DNA of 62,868 nucleotides from an uncultured Caryophanales bacterium (GTDB taxonomy: Bacteria > Bacillota_I > Bacilli_A > RF39 > UBA660), in assembly GCA_946624985.1 (NCBI GenBank), contig CAMOSQ010000005.1:1-62868 (forward strand). Reading direction: 5' to 3'. The notes under the pieces were generated by a model, which worked only from the letters and a program-made list of their open reading frames with translations, made no database searches and had not been told where the DNA came from. The stretch's first letter is position 1, and each line of letters begins with the position of its first letter. This document shows positions 38,200-48,895 of this stretch, in pieces. The position numbers and the translations under genes were made by a program.

Positions 38200-39978
38200 T
38201 TATTCTTCACTATCTGTTTGAACATTAGACTCAGTTGTATTTTCCTTTTCAGTTGTTTTTTCTTCTTCTTTTTCAGGTTTAGTAACAGGTTTTTCAACTT
38301 TTTTAGCCTTAGCAATAGTTATCTTTAATGGATAACCTTCCTTGACCCTTGTACCAGCAACATGATCTTGTTTTATTATTGTACCTTCTGGATATGTATC
38401 AGTTTCTTCTTCAACAAATTGAACAGTTACATTATTAGCCTTGCAAAAACTTTCAATCGCTTCCTTAGTCCATTCTTCCTCAACAAAGTTTGGATAATTA
38501 ACTATTAAATTAGGAATTATAAGTGTAACCGAATCTCCACTTACAAGTTTAGAACCAGCAATTGGCCTTTGCTCAAGTATTTGTGATTCCTTAACCTCCT
38601 CACCTTTTTCAGTATCCTTTAATTCAGAATTAACAACCAAACCATATGCTTCAAGTTTTCCTTTTATCTCATAAAAATTTTCCCCAACATAATTTTCCAA
38701 AGTAATTGTATTTTCACCCTTAGATATAACAATTGTTATAACAGTACCTTTTTTTCTCTTAACACCACTTTGAGGATTAGTCTTTATAACATATCCCTCA
38801 GAAATAGTATCACTTTCTTGTTCTTCCTGATCCTCATTTATAGTAAAACCAAGATTCTTTAACTTTTCCTCTGCTTCAGCAACTGTTAAATTAGAAACAT
38901 CTGGAACTACAATTTCCTTTATTTTATTACCTCTTGAAAAAATTATCGCACCAATAATTAAAGCAAAAACAACAATTCCAACAACAATTCCAACTATTAT
39001 AAGAACCTTGTTAAACTTCTTATCATCTTCATTTTCTAATTCATCAAGTTCACTTTTTTCCTCTGGTATTTCCTTAATATTCTTAATTTCCTTTGTATCC
39101 TCTATTTCTTCTGTCTCAGAATAAGGATACACATGTCTTTTCTCATTTACTCTATCCTCATCAAGACAAGTTTCTATATCCCTATACATTTCTTGAACCG
39201 TATTATATCTATTCTTAGGATTTTTAGCACAAGCCTTTAAAATTATATTTTCAATAGATTGGGGAATATTTTCATCAATCTCACAAATACTTGGTATTTG
39301 ATTTTTCATCTGTTTAATAGCAATCTCTACAGCATTTTCTCCTCTAAATGGAAGTTTTCCTGTCAAAAGTTCAAACATTACAATTCCAAGCGAATAAATA
39401 TCACTTTTTAAAGTAGCGCCCTTACCATTAGCCTGTTCAGGTGGAAGATAATGAACAGAACCCATAACAGAATTAGTTTGAGTTAATTCATTACTATTTA
39501 ATGCCATCGCAATACCAAAATCAGTAATCTTAACAATACCATCCTCTTTAATTAAAATATTTTGAGGCTTAATATCCCTATGAATTATATTAGAATCATG
39601 AGCACATGCAATTGCAGAAGTTAATTGACTCATTATATCTATAACTTCAGGAATAGTTAATGAACCACGCTTCTTAATTAAATTCTTAAGTGTTTTTCCC
39701 TCAACATATTCCATAACAATATAATACTTTCCAGCATCCTCACCTACATCATACATTTCAACAATATTAGGATGGCTTAATGAAGAAGCAGCAATAGCTT
39801 CCCTTTGAAATCTTCTTACAAATTTTTCATCATCAGCTAAATCTCCTCTTAAAATTTTAACCGCAACATCCCTATCCAATATCAAATCATGAGCAAGATA
39901 AACATTAGCCATTCCACCTTCACCAATAGCTCTAATAATTTGATATCTATCATTAATTTTTTGACCTCTAACTATCAA
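38200..39978 (-). CDS. prkC: Ser/Thr protein kinase with PASTA repeats
   Basis: HRDIKPQNIL, DFGIA, one TM helix, PASTA repeats. Confidence 0.95.
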   Translation of the reverse strand: MIVRGQKINDRYQIIRAIGEGGMANVYLAHDLILDRDVAVKILRGDLADDEKFVRRFQREAIAASSLSHPNIVEMYDVGEDAGKYYIVMEYVEGKTLKNLIKKRGSLTIPEVIDIMSQLTSAIACAHDSNIIHRDIKPQNILIKEDGIVKITDFGIAMALNSNELTQTNSVMGSVHYLPPEQANGKGATLKSDIYSLGIVMFELLTGKLPFRGENAVEIAIKQMKNQIPSICEIDENIPQSIENIILKACAKNPKNRYNTVQEMYRDIETCLDEDRVNEKRHVYPYSETEEIEDTKEIKNIKEIPEEKSELDELENEDDKKFNKVLIIVGIVVGIVVFALIIGAIIFSRGNKIKEIVVPDVSNLTVAEAEEKLKNLGFTINEDQEEQESDTISEGYVIKTNPQSGVKRKKGTVITIVISKGENTITLENYVGENFYEIKGKLEAYGLVVNSELKDTEKGEEVKESQILEQRPIAGSKLVSGDSVTLIIPNLIVNYPNFVEEEWTKEAIESFCKANNVTVQFVEEETDTYPEGTIIKQDHVAGTRVKEGYPLKITIAKAKKVEKPVTKPEKEEEKTTEKENTTESNVQTDSEE

Positions 39979-39980
39979 CT

Positions 39981-40715
39981 CTACTCACCATCCCTCTTTA
40001 AAAATGCAACCGAAATATTATCAGTTCCACCTCTATTATTCGACTTTATAATCAATTTACTAATTTTTTCCTTAATTGTTGTATCCTCATTAAGTACCTT
40101 TGAAATTTGATCATCATCCAACATATTAGTTAAACCATCACTACACAAAAGAATTCCATCAACATCAGTCTCAACATCAAAAATATCCATTTCAACCGTT
40201 GTTGTAGCACCTAAAGCCTTCATTAAAACATTCTTTCTTGGATGATCTTTTGCTTCTTCCTCTGTTATTTCCCCAGACTTAACAAGTAAATTAACTAATG
40301 TATGATCATTAGTGATTTTATGTATCGACTTATTTTTATATACATACCCAGATGAATCACCAATATTACCAAATAATAAATAATCTTTTGTTAATACAGA
40401 AAGAACAATTGTAGTCCCCATTCCTTTACTATCAGGATGTTCTTCAGTATACTTATATATTTCAACATTAGCTTCACTAACAGAATTTTTAATCCATAAA
40501 ATAGCCTCTTCTTTACTTCCTAACTTATCAAGTTTCTTGAATTCTTTACTTATATTAGAAATGGCAATACTTGATGCAATTTCTCCCCCACGATGTCCAC
40601 CCATACCATCAGCTACAGCTAAAAGTACTTCATTACTTTTATTTACTTCAATTATTACATTATCTTCATTGTGATCCCTAACTTTTCCAGGATCAGTTAA
40701 GTAGGCATATTCCAT
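39981..40715 (-). CDS. prpC: PP2C-family phosphatase
   Basis: VADGMGGHRGGEIAS, GDSSGY, DNISV. Confidence 0.94.
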   Translation of the reverse strand: MEYAYLTDPGKVRDHNEDNVIIEVNKSNEVLLAVADGMGGHRGGEIASSIAISNISKEFKKLDKLGSKEEAILWIKNSVSEANVEIYKYTEEHPDSKGMGTTIVLSVLTKDYLLFGNIGDSSGYVYKNKSIHKITNDHTLVNLLVKSGEITEEEAKDHPRKNVLMKALGATTTVEMDIFDVETDVDGILLCSDGLTNMLDDDQISKVLNEDTTIKEKISKLIIKSNNRGGTDNISVAFLKRDGE

Positions 40716-41737
40716 TATTTTTCCTCCTCATAATTTGACCTTAGCTGTCCACAAGCAGCGCTTACTTTTCTGCCAAATTCTTTTCTAATTGTAACATTTA
40801 TATTATTCTTCTTAAGAATATCATAAAACTTCATTATTTGTTCCTTTTTACTCGATTTAAACTTTATATGACTTGTTTCATTATATGGTATTAAATTCAC
40901 ATAACAATTTATACCCCTTAAAAGATTTGATAATTCTTTAGCACATTCTTCCGTATCATTTATTTTATCCAACATTATATACTCAAATGTCACTCTTCTA
41001 TTAGTTTTTTCAATATAATTTTTAACCGATTGAATTAATTGTTCTATAGGATATGCTTTATTTACACTCATTATTTCATTTCTTATTTTATTATTTGGTG
41101 CATGTAATGATATCGCAAGATTAACCTGCTTAGAATTATTACTAAATTCATTTATTTTTGGAACTAGTCCAGATGTTGACACAGTTATATGTCTAGCACC
41201 TATGTCAATTCCTTTTGGCTCATTTACTATATCTATAAATTTTATTACATTATCATAATTATCAAATGGCTCACCAATTCCCATAAGTACTATATGTGAT
41301 ATCCTTATATTTAAGTCTTCTTCTACCTGTAATATCTGAGAAACCATTTCATATGCATTAAGATTTCTAACCTTTTTTAAACGACCACTCTCACAAAAAG
41401 CACATCCCATATTACATCCTACCTGAGTTGAAACACACAAACTATTACCATAATCATGCTTCATTAAAACAGCCTCTATTTTATTACTATCCTTTAACTC
41501 AAATAAATATTTACACACATCTATATCTTTTTGTTTAGTTAATAACTTCAATCTCTCTATTGAAAAATCATTTTTTAACTGTTCTAATGTATCTCTTTTA
41601 ATATTTGTCATTTCTTCAAAAGACTTTACTCTTTTTTTATATAACCATTCATATACTTGTATTGCTTTGAATTCCTTTTCATTATTTTTTTTAAAATACT
41701 CTTTTAGCTCATCCAATCGATAATCATATATATTCAT
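40715..41737 (-). CDS. rlmN: 23S rRNA (adenine-C2)-methyltransferase
   Basis: GCNMGCAFCESG, GIGEPFDNYDN. Confidence 0.95.
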   Translation of the reverse strand: MNIYDYRLDELKEYFKKNNEKEFKAIQVYEWLYKKRVKSFEEMTNIKRDTLEQLKNDFSIERLKLLTKQKDIDVCKYLFELKDSNKIEAVLMKHDYGNSLCVSTQVGCNMGCAFCESGRLKKVRNLNAYEMVSQILQVEEDLNIRISHIVLMGIGEPFDNYDNVIKFIDIVNEPKGIDIGARHITVSTSGLVPKINEFSNNSKQVNLAISLHAPNNKIRNEIMSVNKAYPIEQLIQSVKNYIEKTNRRVTFEYIMLDKINDTEECAKELSNLLRGINCYVNLIPYNETSHIKFKSSKKEQIMKFYDILKKNNINVTIRKEFGRKVSAACGQLRSNYEEEK

Positions 41738-41830
41738 ATTTACACCCTAACAATAATTATAACAAAAAGTACCAATTGTATCAATTATCTTTTGAATTTT
41801 ATAAAAAAAACTATACATTTTCTGTATAGT

Positions 41831-42625
41831 TTATGATAATTTTTCTACTTCTTGATGTAATCTTATTTTACAATCACATAAAAAGCAATACTCAGAAGTA
41901 GTATGAACAGTTGCGCCACAATTAGAACAACATATATCGCTTTGTGTCCATTTTTGGATATCAATTGTAGAAATTTCTTGAGTCTTATATGTTTGAACTT
42001 TATCTTCCTCAAATTTTGAAATCGATAATTCATTTTTCTTTTTAAACTTAGACATTACATCTGAAGTCTTATCCTTAATTTTTTGTATAGGCTTACCACA
42101 TAAAACTGTTAACTTATTAAACTTTATCATTCCATCTTTTGTTGTTTCATGAGTCATATTTAATTTTTTTTCTAACTGTTTTTCCTTTAGTGTACCTATT
42201 AAATCTTCAACCTTAACCTTTAACTTATCAATATTTAAAAACCCTAATGAAATAGTTAATATTACAAAAATATTACCAAGAATCATTACAACTAAACCAT
42301 ATCTATAAGATGCAAAACAATTATACATAGTTCTTATTTGATCTAATCTTCCACTATTATCCATCATAAATTTAAATATAATTAAAAGCGATAAAACAGA
42401 TGGAATATATAATAATTGCTTATAATTAAGTTTAAATAATAAAAACATTGCTGCAGAAAGTATTATTATAAGTGGTCCATTTTCTTTAAGAAAACTAATA
42501 TTCTCTTGAGCAATAGTAATTGATGGCAAAAGTGAACCAAATAATACTAAAAGAATTCCAACAACTAACATTACATCATGCTTATCTAAATTATAATATC
42601 TTTCTTTCATAATTATCTCCCCCAA
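41831..42625 (-). CDS. Membrane protein with C-terminal zinc ribbon
   Basis: TM segments; CSNCGATVHTTSEYCFLCDC. Confidence 0.65.
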   Translation of the reverse strand: MGEIIMKERYYNLDKHDVMLVVGILLVLFGSLLPSITIAQENISFLKENGPLIIILSAAMFLLFKLNYKQLLYIPSVLSLLIIFKFMMDNSGRLDQIRTMYNCFASYRYGLVVMILGNIFVILTISLGFLNIDKLKVKVEDLIGTLKEKQLEKKLNMTHETTKDGMIKFNKLTVLCGKPIQKIKDKTSDVMSKFKKKNELSISKFEEDKVQTYKTQEISTIDIQKWTQSDICCSNCGATVHTTSEYCFLCDCKIRLHQEVEKLS

Positions 42626-42699
42626 AAATTTGCATACTATTATAGCACTATTTCCTTATTTGTCAAACTATATATAGAAAAAAAGCACATATAGTGCTT

Positions 42700-44079
42700 T
42701 TAGAATCTTACTTTTTCTTTAATATAATCTACTAGTTCATCAACTTTTATTGTAACTTGTTCCATTGTATCTCTATCTCTTACTGTTACAGTGTTATTAT
42801 TTAGTGTTTCTTCATCTATTGTTACACAGTAAGGTGTTCCTATAACATCTTGTCTTCTATATCTTTTTCCAATGTTTCCTGTTTCATCGTATGAGGTCAT
42901 AAATTCTTTTGATAACATATTATAGATTTCCTCTGCTTTTTCTTGATGATACTTTTTCATAAGTGGTAATACAGCTACTTTATATGGAGCTATTGATGGT
43001 AAAAAATGCATTACTTCTCTTGTTGATCCATCTTCTAATGTTTCTTCTTCATAACTATCACATAGTACGGCTAGTAAAAGTCTGTCACATCCAACTGATG
43101 GTTCTATTACATATGGAGTATATTTTTCATTTGTTTCTGGGTCTAAGTATTTTAAATCCTTTCCCGAATGATTTGAATGTACTGTTAGATCGTAGTCTGT
43201 TCTATCTGCTATTCCCCATAGTTCTCCAAATCCATTTGGATAGTTGTATTCTATATCTGTTGTACCTTTACTATAGAAAACTAATTCTTCTGGTTTATGT
43301 TTTCTTAATCTTAGATTTTCTTCTTTTATTCCTAAATCTTTTAGAAATCTCATACAATATTCTTCAAAATATTTAAACCATTCTAAATCTGTTCCTGGTT
43401 TACAGAAAAATTCATATTCCATTTGTTCAAATTCTCTTGTTCTAAATATGAAATTTCCTGGTGTAATTTCATTTCTAAATGCCTTACCAATTTGTGCGAT
43501 ACCGAATGGAACTTTTGCTCTCATACTTCTTTGCACGTTCATAAAATTAACAAATATTCCTTGAGCAGTTTCTCCTCTTAGGTATACTTTGTTTTTTGTA
43601 TCTTCTGTTACACCCATATGAGTTTCGAACAATAGATTAAATTGTCTTATGCTTGTAAAGTTTGTTTTACCACATTTTGGGCATGGAATATTATTTTCTC
43701 TTATATATTTTTTTAATTTCTCGTTATCCCATCCATCTCCTGTTTCTTTTCCTTCTGAAAACTCTTCTATTAATTTATCTGCTCTATATCTTGATTTACA
43801 TTCCTTGCAATCTATTAGTGGATCAGAAAATGAGGATACATGTCCTGACGCTACCCATACTTCTGGGTTCATTAGTATTGCAGCATCTAATTCATAACTG
43901 TTTTTATTGTCTTGTACAAATCTTTTTCTCCATGCATCTTTGATATTATTCTTTAATCTTGATCCTAATGGACCATAATCCCAAGTATTTGCTAGTCCAT
44001 CATATATTTCTGAACCTTGATAAATAAATCCATATTGCTTGCACAAATTAACCATTTTCTCCATTGTAATCTTTTCCAT
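42700..44079 (-). CDS. glyS: Glycyl-tRNA synthetase (single-subunit type)
   Basis: [37 protein letters not shown]. Confidence 0.94.
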   Translation of the reverse strand: MEKITMEKMVNLCKQYGFIYQGSEIYDGLANTWDYGPLGSRLKNNIKDAWRKRFVQDNKNSYELDAAILMNPEVWVASGHVSSFSDPLIDCKECKSRYRADKLIEEFSEGKETGDGWDNEKLKKYIRENNIPCPKCGKTNFTSIRQFNLLFETHMGVTEDTKNKVYLRGETAQGIFVNFMNVQRSMRAKVPFGIAQIGKAFRNEITPGNFIFRTREFEQMEYEFFCKPGTDLEWFKYFEEYCMRFLKDLGIKEENLRLRKHKPEELVFYSKGTTDIEYNYPNGFGELWGIADRTDYDLTVHSNHSGKDLKYLDPETNEKYTPYVIEPSVGCDRLLLAVLCDSYEEETLEDGSTREVMHFLPSIAPYKVAVLPLMKKYHQEKAEEIYNMLSKEFMTSYDETGNIGKRYRRQDVIGTPYCVTIDEETLNNNTVTVRDRDTMEQVTIKVDELVDYIKEKVRF

Positions 44080-44094
44080 AAAATCACCCTTTCA

Positions 44095-44220
44095 AATAAA
44101 AAGATTCTTTTAGTTTGTAAGGACCCAATTGGGCGGTTCCACCTTACTTATTCTAAAAGAATCAGCTTTAAGTATATTGCTCTTGAGTATCCAGCTCCGT
44201 CATCACATTTAAATATTACA
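44095..44220 (-). promoter_or_regulatory. Short T-box leader of glyS
   Basis: T-box AAGGTGGAACCGC (44133-44145 minus); terminator GATTCTTTTAG...CTAAAAGAATCTTTTT; promoter TTGACA-N17-TAAAAT (44226-44254 minus). Confidence 0.88.
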
Positions 44221-44260
44221 ATGTTATTTTATTACTTTTTTTATTATGTGTCAATGTTTT

Positions 44261-44698
44261 TTAAATGAATACTCTATAAGTAAAGAATAATGCAGATATT
44301 ATACCTAATATTATTCCAGCAATTACTTCCTGTGGCTTATGTCCAAGTTTCTCTTTTAATTTTTTAATTCCCTGATCCTTAAAAATTTCATCAAATATCC
44401 TATTAATTGCCTCAGCCTGCTTACCACTTTCCATACGAAGTCCCATTGCGTCATACGAAACAATTAAAGTAAAAACTAGAGCTATCGCAAAAAGAGGATC
44501 ATTAAAACCTAAATTTAGTCCTATCATCATTGTTAATGACATTGAAAAAGATGTATGTGATGATGGCATACCACCAGATCCATTAAACAATCTTCCCCAC
44601 ACAATTTTTTTATTTATAATTGATTCAATTATAAACTTTAATGTCTGACATACCAACAATGTTACAAATGGTACTACCAAAAATTTATATTCCCTCAT
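44261..44698 (-). CDS. YuiD-like divergent PAP2-family membrane protein
   Basis: GGMPSSHTSFS, GHKPQEVIAG. Confidence 0.88.
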   Translation of the reverse strand: MREYKFLVVPFVTLLVCQTLKFIIESIINKKIVWGRLFNGSGGMPSSHTSFSMSLTMMIGLNLGFNDPLFAIALVFTLIVSYDAMGLRMESGKQAEAINRIFDEIFKDQGIKKLKEKLGHKPQEVIAGIILGIISALFFTYRVFI

Positions 44699-45432
44699 AA
44701 CTCACCTACTTTTGATAATTTATCTATCATTTTCTTACTCTTTAAATACAATCCTGTATATCTATCATAATAATTAGTCAAGAAAAAATCTATTTCTTCA
44801 CATACTTTCTTTGATATTTCTATTTTATCTATCTTTCCAATATCAACATAATAAAACATCCTTATTAACTTTATAGTCTTCTCATCTACAATCGTTTCAT
44901 CTTTCCTACAATTTCTACAAAGAAATCCACCAGCGTCACTAGAAATTGTAACAATATTTTCACTCCCACAAATACTACATCTATCCAATATTGGCATAAC
45001 ACCAAGACTTTTCAACCATTTAAGTTCTAAAATATTAGTTATTATTTGAGGATTTAAACCTTCATCCATCTTTTTCAAGGATGAAACTAAATTATAATAT
45101 ATATCTTCACTTTTCGTTTGTTTAATAACCTGATCAACAAGCTCTAAAATATATGATGCATAACTAATTTTTATTATATCCTTCTTAATATTCTTATAAA
45201 AATCAATTACATCAATTTCTTTTAAAGTAGAAAGTTTTCCTTCCTTATACATAATATTAAAATAACCATAAGTGAGTTTCGTAGATGAACTTCTTAAAGG
45301 GCTCTTTAACGTTCTAGCCCCTTTAGCAAGTATACTAATTATTCCGTGCTCCTTAGTAACAACATCAATTATTTTACTTGTTTCGCTGTATACTTTTTCC
45401 TTAATTATTACTCCCTCAACACGCTCAATCAT
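44695..45432 (-). CDS. recO: DNA repair protein RecO
   Basis: N-terminal OB region (EGVIIKEKVYSETSKII), zinc motif CSICG..CRNC. Confidence 0.92.
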   Translation of the reverse strand: MIERVEGVIIKEKVYSETSKIIDVVTKEHGIISILAKGARTLKSPLRSSSTKLTYGYFNIMYKEGKLSTLKEIDVIDFYKNIKKDIIKISYASYILELVDQVIKQTKSEDIYYNLVSSLKKMDEGLNPQIITNILELKWLKSLGVMPILDRCSICGSENIVTISSDAGGFLCRNCRKDETIVDEKTIKLIRMFYYVDIGKIDKIEISKKVCEEIDFFLTNYYDRYTGLYLKSKKMIDKLSKVGEL

Positions 45433-45677
45433 ACTTCTTCAAATCTATATTTTTGTTCTACATCAGGATACTTCTCATGATCAACTTCAGATATAAACAT
45501 ATCATATGGTCTAGCCCAATGATAATGTTCACCATATAATGCTTCATAAATTACAATTTTTTTAAATTCCTCATCATTATTTGATTCAGAATCAAAAACA
45601 ATATCAATTACCTTATATAAATTACCTTTAAAATGCCTATATTTTTTTCCTATCTTTACTTCTCTCATTTTTCTCAA
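45429..45677 (-). CDS. DUF1653-like protein
   Basis: KYRHFKGNLYKVI..YEALYGE..WARPYDMF. Confidence 0.75.
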   Translation of the reverse strand: MRKMREVKIGKKYRHFKGNLYKVIDIVFDSESNNDEEFKKIVIYEALYGEHYHWARPYDMFISEVDHEKYPDVEQKYRFEEV

Positions 45678-45747
45678 CTTCCTTAATCTTTAAATAATAT
45701 TCAATTTTACCAGTACTTCGAAATAAATTCCATAATAAATTTTTCAT
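45637..45747 (-). CDS. yqzL: YqzL-like protein, 36 aa (absent from ORF track)
   Basis: MKNLLWNLFRSTGKIEYYLKIKEVEKNERSKDRKKI, in the recO-era gap where yqzL is usual. Confidence 0.75.
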   Translation of the reverse strand: MKNLLWNLFRSTGKIEYYLKIKEVEKNERSKDRKKI

Positions 45748-45785
45748 TTTAATCACCTATTTTATAATGGTAATTATATTATATT

Positions 45786-46673
45786 TTATTCCATAAAATC
45801 ATTATATCCGAATTCTTGAAGATACTTTTCCTTATCCCTCCACTTTGGAATTGTCTTAACAAACAAATCTAAATATACCTTACTGTCTAATAATTCTTCT
45901 ATATCAACACGAGCTTTAGTCCCAATATCCTTAATTTTACTTCCCCTTTTACCAATAACAATCTTCTTTAAAGAATCTCTGTCTACAATTATCGCAACAT
46001 TTATAAAATAAGAATCTTTTTTCTTCTCTATATTTTCAGTAACACAAGTTATTGAATGAGGAACTTCTTCATCAGTCAAATTAAAAACCTTTTCTCTAAC
46101 AGTCTCCGCAATAATAAATGGTATTGTTTTATTAGTATACATATCATCTTCATAATACTTTATAGAATCAGTTAAATAATTCTTTAATACCTTAACAACA
46201 GTATCAATATTATTCTTCTTAAGTGCTGACAAAGGTATTATTTCCTTAAAATCATATAAATCCTTATACTCATTTATTTTTACAAGTATTTCTTCCTTTG
46301 TCATTTTATCAATTTTATTTATTATTAATATAACTGGCTTATTAGTTTCTTTTAAAGAATCAATTATATAATTATCACCTTTTCCAAGTTCTTCAGAACC
46401 ATCAACTAATAACAATATAATATCAACATCACCTATAGAATAATATGCTTGCTTATTTAATGTTTTACCCAACTTATGACTAGGCTTATGAATTCCTGGA
46501 GTATCAACAAATACTATTTGTGAATCAGAATCGTTATATATACCTTGTATAATATTTCTTGTTGTTTGTGGCTTGTTAGACGTAATCGCAACTTTCTTAC
46601 CGACAATACTATTTATTAAAGTAGACTTACCAACATTTGGTCTACCTATTAATGTTACAAAACCAGACTTCAT
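45786..46673 (-). CDS. era: GTPase Era
   Basis: GRPNVGKSTLIN, DTPGIHKP, NKID, KH-domain GKRGSKIKDIG. Confidence 0.95.
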   Translation of the reverse strand: MKSGFVTLIGRPNVGKSTLINSIVGKKVAITSNKPQTTRNIIQGIYNDSDSQIVFVDTPGIHKPSHKLGKTLNKQAYYSIGDVDIILLLVDGSEELGKGDNYIIDSLKETNKPVILIINKIDKMTKEEILVKINEYKDLYDFKEIIPLSALKKNNIDTVVKVLKNYLTDSIKYYEDDMYTNKTIPFIIAETVREKVFNLTDEEVPHSITCVTENIEKKKDSYFINVAIIVDRDSLKKIVIGKRGSKIKDIGTKARVDIEELLDSKVYLDLFVKTIPKWRDKEKYLQEFGYNDFME

Positions 46674-47059
46674 TTCAAATCATCCTCATCAAATGGATAT
46701 GGACATAATTCTTCTACTGTAAATTCTTTTGTTTCTCCCTCACTGCTATAACATATAACTTTCGCAGTTTTATCAAATAACTCTGATATTACCTGCCTAC
46801 ACGCAAAACAAGATGTACTTATCTGTTTACTATCCAGACACATTATATGAAGTTCTTTAAAATCACCTTTTTTATATCCAGCAGCAATAGCGCTAAAAAT
46901 TGCGATTCTTTCCGCGCAAACACATGCACCATATGAAGCATTTTCAACATTTACTCCACTGAATTTTTTTCCATCTTTCATTATAGCTATAGATGCTACC
47001 CTAAAATGCGAATAAGGACTATATGAATTTCTTCCTAATTCTAATAATTCTTCTTTCAT
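46670..47059 (-). CDS. cdd: Cytidine deaminase
   Basis: NVENASYGACVCAERIAI, CFACRQVI. Confidence 0.94.
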   Translation of the reverse strand: MKEELLELGRNSYSPYSHFRVASIAIMKDGKKFSGVNVENASYGACVCAERIAIFSAIAAGYKKGDFKELHIMCLDSKQISTSCFACRQVISELFDKTAKVICYSSEGETKEFTVEELCPYPFDEDDLK

Positions 47060-47185
47060 GTTTACCTCCTATATGTATATATTAAGTATATCATAAATAA
47101 AAAATGGTTTAAATATTTTTATCTATATTTTATTTTTTATTTTTATATAGTATAATTATATTAGTAAGTATAAGGAGGTGAAATT

Positions 47186-47848
47186 ATGAAAAAATATATT
47201 GCTGAAGGCGTAGGAACTATGTTACTTACATTAATAGCATGCGGTGTTGCAGTAATTGTTGGTAATATCATTACTTCATCATTAGCTTTTGGACTTGTAA
47301 TTGTTGCAGCAGCATATAGTATTGGAAATGTATCTGGATGTCATATAAATCCTGCAGTTTCTATATCAATGGTTGTTGCTGGTAAGATGGAAGTTAAAGA
47401 ATGTATTAAATACATCATTTCTCAAATAATTGGTGCATTATTTGGGTCATTACTTCTTGCTTTATGCCTAGGAAGCTTTAAAGAATTAGGCGCTAATAGT
47501 TATGGAACAATGCTTGGTACTACTGAAGTTAATATGTGGATCGCACTTCTAGTTGAAGTAATTCTAACATTTATTTTTACTACTACTATATTAGGAGTTA
47601 CAGATAAAAAAGAAAATGGTCATGTAACTGGAATAGTAATTGGACTAACACTAATCTTAGTTCACTTATTTGGTATACCATTTACTGGAACAAGTGTTAA
47701 CCCTGCTAGAAGTCTTGCGCCTGCAATTCTACAAGGAGGAAATGCACTAAAACAAGTTTGGGTATTTATAGTTGCGCCATGTGCTGGAGCTATACTATCA
47801 GGACTATTCTATAGATTTGTATTAAAAGAAGAAAAAAAATCAAAATAA
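47186..47848 (+). CDS. Aquaporin/MIP-family channel
   Basis: Two NPA boxes: CHINPAVS and GTSVNPARS. Confidence 0.93.
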   Translation: MKKYIAEGVGTMLLTLIACGVAVIVGNIITSSLAFGLVIVAAAYSIGNVSGCHINPAVSISMVVAGKMEVKECIKYIISQIIGALFGSLLLALCLGSFKELGANSYGTMLGTTEVNMWIALLVEVILTFIFTTTILGVTDKKENGHVTGIVIGLTLILVHLFGIPFTGTSVNPARSLAPAILQGGNALKQVWVFIVAPCAGAILSGLFYRFVLKEEKKSK

Positions 47849-47849
47849 A

Positions 47850-47880
47850 AAGCCTTATAGAAAAACTATAAGGTTTTTTT
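47850..47880 (+). terminator. Aquaporin gene terminator
   Basis: AGCCTTATAG-AAAAA-CTATAAGG-TTTTTTT. Confidence 0.8.
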
Positions 47881-48026
47881 ATATCTTCAACACAGGCACA
47901 ATCATCATTAATACTATTAATCAAATCAATATTATCAGGTTGAATCATTTTTTTTACACTACTCAAATCACGTAAAAATATACCTCTATTATATACATTT
48001 AAGAAAAAAACTGTAAACAAAAAAAC

Positions 48027-48422
48027 CTAAAATAAACTAAGTATCTTAGGTATAAATATTATTAATCCCGATATAGCCGCAACAAACGCAAATACTAAAA
48101 CCGCACCACTAGCAGTATCCTTTGCTATCTTAGCAAGAGGATCTTTTTTAGGACAAATCAAATCAACAATTGCCTCTATAGACGTATTAATTAATTCAGT
48201 AGCTATCACAAGTCCAAATAGCATAAAACAAACTAACCACTCAAAATAACTTATTTTAAATATTATCCCAAATACTATTACAAGAAATGCAACTATTGTA
48301 TGAACTATAATATTTTGTTCATACATAAATGCATACTTTATACCTTCAAGTGCATATTTAAAACTATTAAATAATCTTTTTATACTTCTTTTTTTTAACT
48401 TATCTCGTGATACCGAATCCAT
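48027..48422 (-). CDS. dgkA: Diacylglycerol kinase family protein
   Basis: ELINTSIEAIVDLICPKKDPLAKIAKDTASGAVL. Confidence 0.92.
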   Translation of the reverse strand: MDSVSRDKLKKRSIKRLFNSFKYALEGIKYAFMYEQNIIVHTIVAFLVIVFGIIFKISYFEWLVCFMLFGLVIATELINTSIEAIVDLICPKKDPLAKIAKDTASGAVLVFAFVAAISGLIIFIPKILSLF

Positions 48423-48891
48423 TTAATATTTCCTCCTGTTTAGCAAACATTATTTTTTCATCATCAGGCTCCATATGATCATATCCAAGTAAATGTAAAA
48501 ATCCATGTACAGTTAAAAAAGCAAGTTCACGCCTCTCACTATGTCCATACGACTTTGCCTGTTCCTTAACCTTATCAATTGATATATATATATCGCCTAA
48601 TATTCTATAATTTTCTAAATTAACACCTTCACTATCCTCTAACGCAAAAGAAATAACATCAGTAGGTCTATCTATACCCCTATATTCTTTATTTATCTTA
48701 TGAATTCTTTCATTATCAACAATAATAACACTAAACTCTAATTCAGTATCATCTAATCCTTCATAACTTCTAGCATACAAAAGTAAAGGCTTTAATACAT
48801 CTAAATCCTTAATTTCATTACCTGTTTCATTAAATATTTCAACATTATCCATAAATTCACCTGTTTCTTTAAAGATTATATCACATTTCAA
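48400..48891 (-). CDS. ybeY: Endoribonuclease YbeY
   Basis: HGFLHLLGYDH. Confidence 0.95.
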   Translation of the reverse strand: MKCDIIFKETGEFMDNVEIFNETGNEIKDLDVLKPLLLYARSYEGLDDTELEFSVIIVDNERIHKINKEYRGIDRPTDVISFALEDSEGVNLENYRILGDIYISIDKVKEQAKSYGHSERRELAFLTVHGFLHLLGYDHMEPDDEKIMFAKQEEILNGFGITR

Positions 48892-48895
48892 TAAT

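Noticed and set aside
38199-38315. N-terminal extension of rsgA in the ORF track
   Set aside because: Lies out of frame inside the prkC 3' end; MQGIIIK at 38198 is the natural start
47790-48020. Minus-strand 76-aa ORF over the aquaporin 3' end
   Set aside because: Reads through the aquaporin terminator and coding region; weak SD context; a short genuine peptide cannot be excluded
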